Below the pieces are notes generated by a model. That model worked only from the letters and a program-made list of their open reading frames with translations. It made no database searches and was not told the origin of the DNA. Of a stretch of DNA of 7,469 bases, positions 1 through 6,537 are shown piece by piece. Each line of letters starts with the position of its first letter. Within the stretch, counting starts at the first letter, position 1. Location of the stretch: contig JAIOIM010000700.1 of the NCBI GenBank assembly GCA_019912505.1, positions 1 through 7,469 on the forward strand. The letters are read 5' to 3'. The translations under genes were made by a program, and so were the position numbers. The stretch comes from Ignavibacteriaceae bacterium (lineage in GTDB: Bacteria; Bacteroidota; Ignavibacteria; Ignavibacteriales; Ignavibacteriaceae).

Positions 1-80
1 ATCAATACTCTTTCAGCTTCATGCTGGGGGAAAAGGTTACTTATCTCAAACGGTGTTTCAAAATGAAAGGAGGCTAAAGA

Positions 81-140
81 ATGATTTCAACAAACCATAA
101 AAATATTTTTTATCAAATTACTAAGGAGCAATCGACATGA
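81..140 (+). CDS. Possible 19-aa leader peptide / micro-ORF
   Basis: A short ORF starts with ATG 7 nt after AAAGGAGG (66-73), the strongest ribosome-binding site in the window. It runs 19 codons to a TGA that overlaps the ATG of the next gene in an ATGA junction (137-140). The peptide begins MISTNHKNIFYQ and has no recognisable domain, signal peptide or membrane segment. The ATGA overlap suggests translational coupling to the ArdC-domain gene, although that gene also has its own AAGGAG. It may be a real small protein, a leader whose translation opens the next start, or an accidental ORF behind a ribosome-binding site that serves something else. The ribosome-binding site and overlap are seen in the sequence; the role is unknown. 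Confidence 0.4.
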   Translation: MISTNHKNIFYQITKEQST

Positions 141-553
141 AAAATTTATCAGTCGAACAAAAACAAAAATACCGCGAAAAGAAAAAAGCGCGTATTCAAA
201 AAATCAGAAAAGTTCTTTCCGATTTAACCGATGAACAGCGGCAGGAAATGATCGACAGACTCGGAATAGTTGTAACAATAGAAGGGCATCCTTTAACCCC
301 CTATAACACTTGTTTCCTTTATTCTCAAACAGAAATACCGGTTACTGTTGTGGGAGGTTTTCAGCAATGGCGCAAAGCCGGACGAACGGTAAAGAAAGGG
401 GAAAAATCTCTTTTGATTTTTGTACCCTCAAAAACCGGAGAAACAAAGGAAGATGCAAACGCAAGCGAGGAGGATATATTTTTCTTCACTGCTGCTGTTT
501 TTGATGTTTCGCAAACGGCGCAACTCGAAGATGAAAAGGAGCAGTTAAAATGA
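137..553 (+). CDS. Stand-alone ArdC N-terminal domain protein (ssDNA-binding type)
   Basis: A 138-aa protein that I recognise as the N-terminal domain of ArdC-type antirestriction proteins (PF08401, formerly DUF1738). The family signature is visible: N57 with a following aromatic stretch and Q64, then GGFQQW at 73-78, the G-R-x-V-K-K-G-E-K block at 82-90 leading into a beta strand ending in P97, and VFDVSQT at 121-127. In full-length ArdC this domain binds ssDNA and is followed by a zinc-metallopeptidase domain. Here the protein ends about 11 residues after VFDVSQT, so the peptidase half is absent. Residues 1-41 are highly charged and probably helical. Start choice: AAGGAG at 123-128 lies 8 nt upstream. 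The gene overlaps the next one by 4 bp and sits with a phage RecA-like ATPase, which suggests ssDNA handling in replication or recombination. Host-restriction evasion is possible but not shown. Confidence 0.82.
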   Translation: MKNLSVEQKQKYREKKKARIQKIRKVLSDLTDEQRQEMIDRLGIVVTIEGHPLTPYNTCFLYSQTEIPVTVVGGFQQWRKAGRTVKKGEKSLLIFVPSKTGETKEDANASEEDIFFFTAAVFDVSQTAQLEDEKEQLK

Positions 554-831
554 ATAGCTCATGTTTAACAAATTATATGGCGACTGAAATAGTCGCCAAA
601 GATTTAAACCTTATCAATACTGAAAAATATCTAAAATCGTTTATCACGTTTACCGAAGAGCTAACACCCAAAGAGATAAAATATGTTTGTTTCATTTTGG
701 GTGAGTTGATCTATGATTCTTTTCTTTATGATATAGTTTATAACGCTTACAGATCAAACAACCAGCAGTTTTTAAACCAATTCTCATCACTATTAAACAC
801 AATCATTTCATTAACAAATACAAAGGATTAA
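550..831 (+). CDS. Hypothetical 93-aa protein
   Basis: I do not recognise this protein. It starts in an ATGA overlap with the ArdC-domain gene, has AAAAGGAG at 534-541 with an 8-nt spacer, and stops 5 bp before the ATPase gene, so its place in the operon strongly supports a real gene. The product is probably all-helical and soluble: an amphipathic N-terminal half, a hydrophobic stretch KYVCFILGELIYDSF in the middle, and an Asn/Ser/Leu-rich C-terminus (NQFSSLLNTIISLTN). The hydrophobic part contains Glu and Asp, so a true membrane segment is unlikely. No Cys/His metal cluster, no Walker motif and no obvious helix-turn-helix are seen. Position between an ssDNA-binding-type domain and a recombination-type ATPase suggests an accessory role in phage DNA metabolism; this is inference only. 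Confidence 0.7.
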   Translation: MNSSCLTNYMATEIVAKDLNLINTEKYLKSFITFTEELTPKEIKYVCFILGELIYDSFLYDIVYNAYRSNNQQFLNQFSSLLNTIISLTNTKD

Positions 832-836
832 TTATC

Positions 837-1937
837 ATGAAACTAACAGACTTCGCAACAAAGTTAACCGCTGCAAATCATTTTATAAAGGCAAGCTTCG
901 GCGGAATGCAAGGTTCGGGAAAGTCCCGAACCGCCACGGAATTTGTTATCGGCGCTTACAAAGATTTAAAATGTACAAAACCAATTCTTGTAATCGACAA
1001 CGAAAAAGGAAGCCGCTTCCTTATTCCGATATTCAAAAAAGCAAATATCCCGGTAGTGTTAAAAGATACAACTTCATTATCTGACATTCACTCGGCTTTC
1101 GATTTTCTAAAATCCGGTGAAATCGATTTTCTCTTTATCGACAGCTTAACAAAAATTTATTATCAGTTTATCCGTGATTATAAAATCAAAAATAAAAAAT
1201 CTTTTCTCACTCTTATGGATTGGGGAAAAATTCTTCCGGTTTGGCAAGAGGAGTTTTCAGATCGTTTTGTAAACACCGAAGGAAGTATTGTCTTCACCGG
1301 TCGCGGCGGCTTCGAGTATGAGAAGGAAGAGGACACGCTCGACGATCAAGGCAAGGTAACAGAAAAAGGAACCTTTGTAAAATCTGGTGTTAAAATGAAG
1401 ATAGCCGGAGAAACTCCATATGAAACTGATCTTAACGTCTGGATGACGCTTGAAAAAAATATCGATAAAAATAATCATCCGGTTCAAAAGAATGTTGCTT
1501 TTGTTCTAAAAGATAGAAGCGACACTATAAACGGAAAATCTTTCATTATGCCAAAGTATAAACAGTTCAAACCGATTATAAATTTCATACTGGGTTTAGA
1601 GGTTGGCGATGTAGCAAAAGAATCAACACACGAAAACCTAACGCCCGGCGGCGACTTCGACTATATCGAACGCCAGCAGCAAAGGAAAATTCAGATTGAA
1701 AAGATAGAAGCAGTTTTTGAGTTAAACGGTCTCGGCAGTCCCCGCAGCGCGGATGAGAAGAAGTTAAAAACTCTTATCATTCAAAAAATATTCGGCACAA
1801 CATCAAAAACCGAAATTGATAAATTTCCAATATCAGAGCTAAACAACTGCCGAGTTGATCTTGAAGGATTATTTAAAATCCTTGAAGATAGGGAAGACAA
1901 ATTCGATTTCGTTTTTCTTTATGATAAAGCAGCATAA
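837..1937 (+). CDS. Phage P-loop ATPase, RecA-like / Sak4-type (AAA_24)
   Basis: A 366-aa ATPase of the phage nucleotide-binding protein type (PF13479-like, related to Sak4 single-strand annealing/recombination ATPases). Walker A is GMQGSGKS at residues 23-30. The second strand carries VIDNEKGSRF (52-61), as is usual in this family, and Walker B is FLFIDS at 98-103. VFTGRGGFEYEKE further on fits the sensor strand and the loop after it. About the last 90 residues (roughly 275-366) are charged and helical, beyond the ATPase core, and I do not recognise them. Family members bind ssDNA and help phage recombination or replication. The start has AAAGGA at 822-827, 9 nt upstream, and lies 5 bp after the previous stop. 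It is the last gene of the early operon, followed 4 bp later by an intrinsic terminator. An SSB or exonuclease partner, common next to Sak4, is not in the window. Confidence 0.85.
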   Translation: MKLTDFATKLTAANHFIKASFGGMQGSGKSRTATEFVIGAYKDLKCTKPILVIDNEKGSRFLIPIFKKANIPVVLKDTTSLSDIHSAFDFLKSGEIDFLFIDSLTKIYYQFIRDYKIKNKKSFLTLMDWGKILPVWQEEFSDRFVNTEGSIVFTGRGGFEYEKEEDTLDDQGKVTEKGTFVKSGVKMKIAGETPYETDLNVWMTLEKNIDKNNHPVQKNVAFVLKDRSDTINGKSFIMPKYKQFKPIINFILGLEVGDVAKESTHENLTPGGDFDYIERQQQRKIQIEKIEAVFELNGLGSPRSADEKKLKTLIIQKIFGTTSKTEIDKFPISELNNCRVDLEGLFKILEDREDKFDFVFLYDKAA

Positions 1938-1941
1938 TAGT

Positions 1942-1970
1942 TGCCGCCTGCCAAAACGGGCGGCATTCCT

Positions 1971-1973
<3 letters not shown>
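1942..1973 (+). terminator. Intrinsic terminator after the ATPase gene
   Basis: TGCCGCC (1942-1948) pairs perfectly with GGCGGCA (1959-1965). A T-G wobble and a G-C pair extend the stem to 9 bp around a CCAAAA loop. The stem is followed by TTCCTTTT. It begins 4 bp after the ATPase stop codon, as expected for the end of the early operon. The T tract is interrupted by CC, so termination may be incomplete. Confidence 0.75.
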
Positions 1974-2040
<67 letters not shown>

Positions 2041-2060
2041 TTGACAACAGCGGCAGTAAT

Positions 2061-2104
2061 GCGGCTGGCACAATTTTCAATCGACGAAAAATCCCGCCAG
2101 CCGC
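2061..2104. repeat. Inverted repeat, 9-bp arms, 26-nt loop
   Basis: GCGGCTGGC (2061-2069) and GCCAGCCGC (2096-2104) are perfect reverse complements around a 26-nt AT-rich loop. A second, overlapping pairing is possible: ACAACAGCGGCAG (2045-2057) matches the reverse complement of 2098-2110 at 11 of 13 positions, so two alternative stems could form. No T tract follows, so this is not a standard intrinsic terminator. It may be a structured RNA element, a binding site or a remnant of a small mobile element. Confidence 0.6.
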
Positions 2105-2136
2105 TATTGTACACTCTAAGTTTACAGTTACTCCCG

Positions 2137-2274
2137 CTCAGTCACAATTTTTCTTTTATGCTGCTGATAACTCCTCAACCAGGATATAAAAAATGCGCCT
2201 TCGTATCTCAGTCACATTTTTTTATTTATGCTAAATTTCTTCTTCGTACAACTTGGGAAAAAATTCCGCCTTCG
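2137..2274. repeat. Two diverged tandem copies of a ~70-bp unit
   Basis: Copy 1 is 2137-2203 and copy 2 is 2207-2274, a period of 70-71 bp. Both begin with CTCAGTCACA; the first 26 bases match at 23 of 26 positions and end in TTATGCT in both. Both end with an A run followed by a few bases and CGCCTTCG (2196-2203 and 2267-2274). The middle 25 bases are poorly conserved, so the ends are kept while the centre has drifted. A stretch just to the left (2068-2097) also has CACAATTTT and later AAAAATCCCGCC, and could be a shortened third copy. No open reading frame explains the pattern. Confidence 0.7.
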
Positions 2275-2425
2275 CTTGCAGAATAATATTAAAATAGGTT
2301 GCTCAATTATAAATTAGATATTTTTTCAAACGCTTCGCTTAGCAACACTTCACTTCGCTCCGCTTGTGCTTTTTACCAGCATTGCTACAAAACCTAATCA
2401 CAACAAAATAAATAATACCCAGTCA

Positions 2426-3586
2426 CTAAATTTGAAAATCTTCTTCACTAAGATTATATCTCTTTTTGTAATATTCTTTACTAAACTTTATCCCCATCTT
2501 CCGAAGCTTCAAATCCCTTTCAGCGCTATCGTCAACTATGGCTTCTTTCTTATTCAGTTTCACTTTAGGCGGAACCGCATCTCCATAGTTTAACCTGACG
2601 TAGTATTCCAAAAGCTTATTAAGAGACTTCTCAACAAGCTTCTTATCAGTAACGCCAAGATAATTAAGCATTCCTCTATGTATTTCAGCAGCCTTATAAG
2701 AACCGCTCGATTCCATTTCAGTGGTAAGCGTAACCGTAAGCACCGCCTTTGATATTTCAGTGTTATGAAACTTCACAAGGTTCCGGTACAAGTCCCCAAC
2801 ATCATAACTTGGACTCTCTTTTATCTCTATCTGTTTCCCTTCCTCAAATACCGAGATAGAATCCTTAACCATTTCCCCTAGATCATCAAGCAGCGCGTCT
2901 TTTTCCGCTTGCGTAGCTCCGCTTTGATACCGCCCAATCAGATATGGCATCCCGAACCTTTCAATCATCAACTGCCAAAACTCTATACCCGCCCTCTTAA
3001 ATGTAACCGGCCAATAGCACCTGCTTAAAACTTTTTCACCGTAAGGATTCGTATAGGAAGGTTTGTATTGTGCTATAATAAATTTGTATTCCGGCAGCCG
3101 TTCACCCTCTTCAAAAATGTAACTCCCTCTTACTTTCTTTCTTAGAAGCAATTCATTTTTTCTATTGAAGATAAACCACTCTTGAGGTTTTCCAATTACA
3201 TTCTTCGGGATAAGTTCATTCCCTTTTAAAATCCATTCAATCTCATTAACAGCAAATCCGTAAAAAATGGCATCGAGTATATTATTCATAATATCCCCCA
3301 GTGGTAATGATTTTAGAATATCAATCACTTTCTGTTTTAACTCAGTGCCCTCACCTTCATCAGTATAGACCTCCCACCCCATCTGCATAACTTGCATTTT
3401 CCGCTGCTGAATAGTTGCAATTAAATGTGCATCCGAAAGCAAGTCTCTCAAAATATTGTAATCGTAATTGTTTTCTGATAATATCTTATCCGGATCGGGC
3501 AGCGTTGTAAAAATTCTTTCATACAATTCCATCTTTTCCCTTGTGACGAACTCACTCGTCAAACTTATTTTGCTGTTCTTTTTCAT
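2426..3586 (-). CDS. Portal protein, DUF935 / Mu gp29-like
   Basis: A 386-aa portal of the DUF935 family (PF06074, Mu gp29-like). It forms the ring at one capsid vertex through which DNA is pumped and to which the tail joins. Visible family features are TLPDPDKIL near residues 28-36, a helical block with DAHLIATIQQRK (52-63) and W71, and the hallmark NPYGEKVLSRCYWP at 180-193, followed by FKRAGIEFW and ERFGMPYLIGRY (209-220). Start choice: AGGAAAA precedes the ATG with about an 8-nt gap. Translation ends in tandem stops, TAG then TGA. The protein is shorter than Mu gp29 (about 500 aa), mainly at the C-terminus, which ends near a charged KKRYNLSEEDFQI segment. It is the last gene of the leftward packaging operon, 30 bp after the large terminase. 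No MuF-type minor head gene follows it. Confidence 0.93.
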   Translation of the reverse strand: MKKNSKISLTSEFVTREKMELYERIFTTLPDPDKILSENNYDYNILRDLLSDAHLIATIQQRKMQVMQMGWEVYTDEGEGTELKQKVIDILKSLPLGDIMNNILDAIFYGFAVNEIEWILKGNELIPKNVIGKPQEWFIFNRKNELLLRKKVRGSYIFEEGERLPEYKFIIAQYKPSYTNPYGEKVLSRCYWPVTFKRAGIEFWQLMIERFGMPYLIGRYQSGATQAEKDALLDDLGEMVKDSISVFEEGKQIEIKESPSYDVGDLYRNLVKFHNTEISKAVLTVTLTTEMESSGSYKAAEIHRGMLNYLGVTDKKLVEKSLNKLLEYYVRLNYGDAVPPKVKLNKKEAIVDDSAERDLKLRKMGIKFSKEYYKKRYNLSEEDFQI

Positions 3587-3616
3587 TGCACTTTTCCTAA
3601 AAGTAATTTCAAAAAT

Positions 3617-4924
3617 CTATGACCTGTATCTCGTATATTTTCTTTTTATTCTGTCCCTTTCAACATGCAGTATTGGTCCCGAACTTAACCGGCTCGTTAT
3701 CCCTTTTGCATGATTAAGAAATTGAGATATACTGTCAACAATATCATCATATTCGCTGTCCGGAAATTCTTCGCATTCGGCTATTACTTCATCAGTAAAA
3801 TTTTTCCCGGTTGGAAGGAAAACTTTTTCCCCTTCTATCAAAGTGGTAATAGCGTTTACTCTCGATAGCTTATCTTTGTCGATCTTTATAGCCTTAATCG
3901 GAATCCGCGTTTCTCTTTTCAGTTCTTGCACTAACGATTGTCCGCTTGCTTTATCCTCAATCAAGACTTCATTTGGTCTAAATTTTTCATATAGGCTCAC
4001 ACTCATCTTTTTTAGCTCCGGAAATTCAACCCTTCCTCTCCACATATCTTTTAGATAATATCCGTTGTCGCTTATTATCCAAGTAGTGCAGACAGAAAAA
4101 TCATTCCCTTCGTTTATCTTGTAAGCAGTGTCCCAGCTTTGAACAACCTTTATAATTCTTTTACCTCTAAAATCATTTTCGTTATAAAATTTCCACCACT
4201 CTCTTTTGATGATGCTCGTACCTTCTTTATCAACAAACTTTCCAAATATTTCCTGTTCCCTAAGCATCGGTGGAATCTCTCTTGCCATTTCATCAATTTC
4301 ATTTTTATCAAGCAAAGGATTTTCGTAAGAGGAAAAATTGAAACTCTTCCATTCGCTACCGTTTTTATTTTTTATTTTTGATGGATCATTTAATCCTCTT
4401 TCAAACATCTCACAGAAAAGATGTTTTTCGTTTTTCCCTTTGACCCGTTTCCCCTTCGGGGTTCCGCCAATCAAAACATTTGCTTTATAATCCATCACCA
4501 TCGGCAGAATAGTTTCAGTCCAGATATTTCGGTTTTTCAAAACAATCCCCGCTTCATTTATAATAATCATTGCATAACCAAAACCTTCAATGTTTTCCGG
4601 TCTATCCGCGCTCCTAAAATCGCAAACACAACCGCCTATTTTCAGATCATTCCGTATGCTTCTATAACGCCATAGATTTTTTGGCAGCGGTTTCAAAAGA
4701 GGTGTAAAATATCTCTCAACATATCTTTCAATATTTCCATAGACAGTATCAATCCATAGTATCGGCGAAACACCCTCAAGCATTTTCTCAACTACATAAT
4801 TCGCAAAACCTCGCGTCAGACCGAATCTTCTCCCTTTGGCAATAATCTTAAACCTGCTATTACTCTCAAAGAAAATCTTTATTTGACCTTCATGATAATT
4901 TATATCTAAATCGTATTCTTTCAT
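3617..4924 (-). CDS. Terminase large subunit, Mu gp28-like (ATPase + nuclease)
   Basis: A 435-aa packaging motor that moves DNA into the procapsid through the portal and cuts it. The N-terminal ATPase has an atypical Walker A, KGRRFGLTR at residues 30-38, with Lys at the front of the loop instead of before the Thr, as in lambda gpA. A conserved SADRPENIEGFGY (105-117) leads into Walker B IIINEAG (120-126), which has Asn where Asp is usual but keeps Glu124. The coupling motif is GGTPKGK (153-159). The C-terminal RNase H-like nuclease (Terminase_6C type) carries SWDTAYK (D265), LIEDKASG (E323/D324) and SEYDDIVDS (D393, D394, D397). All catalytic acids of the nuclease are present, so it looks functional. 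No strong ribosome-binding site precedes the ATG, and an in-frame stop lies 4 codons upstream, which fixes the start. Confidence 0.95.
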   Translation of the reverse strand: MKEYDLDINYHEGQIKIFFESNSRFKIIAKGRRFGLTRGFANYVVEKMLEGVSPILWIDTVYGNIERYVERYFTPLLKPLPKNLWRYRSIRNDLKIGGCVCDFRSADRPENIEGFGYAMIIINEAGIVLKNRNIWTETILPMVMDYKANVLIGGTPKGKRVKGKNEKHLFCEMFERGLNDPSKIKNKNGSEWKSFNFSSYENPLLDKNEIDEMAREIPPMLREQEIFGKFVDKEGTSIIKREWWKFYNENDFRGKRIIKVVQSWDTAYKINEGNDFSVCTTWIISDNGYYLKDMWRGRVEFPELKKMSVSLYEKFRPNEVLIEDKASGQSLVQELKRETRIPIKAIKIDKDKLSRVNAITTLIEGEKVFLPTGKNFTDEVIAECEEFPDSEYDDIVDSISQFLNHAKGITSRLSSGPILHVERDRIKRKYTRYRS

Positions 4925-4987
4925 CTTACATCAACTATCTAATCACTCATTACTTCCAAGGTTAGTGTGCCCGTCTAAGTGCCCAAG

Positions 4988-5326
4988 CTAATTCTTAGTG
5001 AACTCAGCCTCAACTTCGCTACCAATAACCTTCCTCTTAATCGTAATTGAATAATTGCCGCTTTCATCAGTTTTCTCCGCTTGATTCAGATACTGTTTCC
5101 CTAACCAGATAAGCATAGCCACATTTCCCCTTAATGCTACATCTAATTGTTTGCGTCTTAACCGTTCTCTGAGATTCCCTCTCCCTTTTATAAGAAAAAT
5201 CTCAAAATTTCTTTTCAACGTATTTTCATCATAGCCTAAAGCCTCGCTAATTTCTTTATTCGTCAATCCAAATCCAGCAAGCTTTTCAATTTTTTGCTCT
5301 TCCGCTATTTCTTTTTTCTTAGCCAT
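4988..5326 (-). CDS. Probable terminase small subunit (helix-turn-helix DNA-packaging protein)
   Basis: A 112-aa protein, or 113 aa if the first of two adjacent ATG codons (5327-5329) is used. The second ATG is preferred because AAGG (complement of 5333-5336) lies 6 nt before it but only 3 nt before the first. Residues about 13-41 form a helix-turn-helix: IEKLAGFGLTNKEISEALGY then DENTLKRNF. The pattern G-L-T-N-K-E-I-S-x-x-L-G-Y resembles many phage small terminases. A second conserved block, A-L-R-G-N-V-A-M-L-I-W-L-G-K-Q-Y-L at 64-80, matches the usual 'A..GN..m..fwL' helix. The C-terminus (SITIKRKVIGSE) is probably a short beta segment. Small terminases bind the viral packaging site and recruit the large subunit. 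It is the first gene of the leftward operon, 63 bp before the large terminase. A DNA-binding regulator is the alternative reading. Confidence 0.78.
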   Translation of the reverse strand: MAKKKEIAEEQKIEKLAGFGLTNKEISEALGYDENTLKRNFEIFLIKGRGNLRERLRRKQLDVALRGNVAMLIWLGKQYLNQAEKTDESGNYSITIKRKVIGSEVEAEFTKN

Positions 5327-5481
5327 CATTTGCCTTAATTATTTAAGCATTATTAAAATAATTCCTTATTTTCTTAGGTTAATATAACCATAAACTTGCA
5401 TTTAATAAAATTATTTATTATTATTGCCTTAGAAACTATGTTATATATTTGGATTTTACTTATTTATTAAGGTTTGATACG
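5327..5481. promoter_or_regulatory. Divergent control region between packaging and capsid operons
   Basis: About 150 AT-rich bases separate the starts of the two late operons and must contain the promoters for both unless transcription reads through. On the + strand TATATTTG (5444-5451) fits the Bacteroidota -7 motif TAnnTTTG exactly, with ATTG (5423-5426) 17 nt upstream as a weak -33 element and the capsid-operon ATG 30 nt downstream. An alternative sigma-70-like pair is TTGCAT (5396-5401), 17 nt, TATTAT (5419-5424). GGTTAATATAACC (5377-5389) is an imperfectly centred inverted repeat with 5-bp arms that could be an operator. For the leftward operon only weak -10-like words are seen, such as TATATT inside that repeat. 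Confidence 0.5.
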
Positions 5482-6522
5482 ATGGATTTTGAAATATTTA
5501 AAGTCGGCACCCACACATCCGACAAGGGAGAATCTAGATCTTACACTTCAGATGACCTAAACTTTATCGCCAATTCTTATGCTCCGGAATTCGACGAAGC
5601 CCCTATTGTTATCGGTCATCCGGTTGATAACTCTCCTGCTTACGGGTGGATTTCTTCATTAAAAGTAACTGATGATGGTAAACTTGTAGCTTCCGCGCTC
5701 GATGAAAAAATCCACCCTGAGTTTCTTTCTTCTGTAAAAGAAGGACGATACAAAAAACGGAGTATATCGCTTACTCCCGAAGGTAAACTTCGTCATGTAG
5801 GTTTTCTCGGCGGCGCTGCCCCGGCTGTTAAGGGCTTAAAGGATATTCAATTTTCTCAGCCTTCTTCTTTTACTTATGAATTTTCTCTTGATGATTCCAC
5901 CGATTCCCAAAATCAAACTAACGATGTTAACCCCGACCAAAAAGATTCTTCTCCGCCGCAAGATGGTTCCCACAGCATAAAAACCTCAATATCTTCTCTA
6001 TATTCTGAGTTAGACCTTCTTAAGAAGTCCATTTCATCTCTATCTCAGAATTTCTCAGAAAAGTGGGAACCACTCTTCGGCAATGAATCCAAATACAAAA
6101 ATCATTTGAACGATATTGACTCACAGCTTAATTCCATTCGTTCTAAAATTTCAGTCAATGAATTCGATTCTCTTCTTGATTCTAAAATATCCGATGGCTC
6201 TTTAACTCCCGGCATTAAGAATAAACTTATTGCTCTTTCTAATTTTATGGAATGTCAAAATTTCAGCGAAAACTTTGCCCCCGATAAATTTAGGAATGAC
6301 ATCAATCAACTTTTTGTTGATCTGGTTAACTCGTTTCCTAAAATAATTTATTATGAAAACTTTAGCGAAAAACCCGATGAAGATTCTGATATAGTAGTTG
6401 ATGATTATGATGGTCTTCCGGTAGATGAAAATTCTAAATCCGTTCACAAAAAAGCTTTAAAAATTATGGGCGATAAAAAAATCTCTTATATCGCCGCAGT
6501 TAAACAAGTGTTAAATAACTAA
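5482..6522 (+). CDS. Mu gpI-like head maturation protease / scaffold
   Basis: A 346-aa protein resembling Mu I-type capsid protease/scaffold proteins. The N-terminal domain (about 1-120) has the family pattern: G-x-S-R-x-Y-T-S-D-D-L near 16-26, IVIGHPVDNSPAYGW at 42-56, EGRYKKRSISL at 87-97, and VGFLGGAAPAVKGL at 106-119. H46 and S94 or S96 are candidate catalytic residues of a serine protease. After about residue 130 the protein turns Ser/Asp/Asn-rich (linker), then a helical coiled-coil-like part (about 170-215), as expected of a scaffold that is cleaved away during maturation. A TTG codon 33 bases upstream would add 11 residues but has no ribosome-binding site and overlaps the putative promoter. 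ATG 5482 has AAGG 9 nt upstream. The gene is 15 bp before the capsid gene, its likely substrate and partner. Confidence 0.8.
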   Translation: MDFEIFKVGTHTSDKGESRSYTSDDLNFIANSYAPEFDEAPIVIGHPVDNSPAYGWISSLKVTDDGKLVASALDEKIHPEFLSSVKEGRYKKRSISLTPEGKLRHVGFLGGAAPAVKGLKDIQFSQPSSFTYEFSLDDSTDSQNQTNDVNPDQKDSSPPQDGSHSIKTSISSLYSELDLLKKSISSLSQNFSEKWEPLFGNESKYKNHLNDIDSQLNSIRSKISVNEFDSLLDSKISDGSLTPGIKNKLIALSNFMECQNFSENFAPDKFRNDINQLFVDLVNSFPKIIYYENFSEKPDEDSDIVVDDYDGLPVDENSKSVHKKALKIMGDKKISYIAAVKQVLNN

Positions 6523-6537
6523 AAGTGGAGTTATAAT

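Noticed and set aside
1257..1487. Minus-strand open frame inside the ATPase gene
   Set aside because: It is antisense to a well-supported conserved coding region and has no recognisable domain.
2041..2110. IS element or transposon ends
   Set aside because: The 9-bp arms are only 26 bp apart, no transposase and no flanking target duplication are visible.
5449..5481. Upstream TTG start adding 11 residues to the protease/scaffold
   Set aside because: It has no ribosome-binding site and lies in the TATATTTG promoter motif; ATG 5482 has AAGG at good spacing and begins directly at the conserved domain.
6202..6447. Minus-strand open frame inside the scaffold gene
   Set aside because: It is a shadow of the AT-rich scaffold coding sequence, dominated by Ile/Phe/Tyr.
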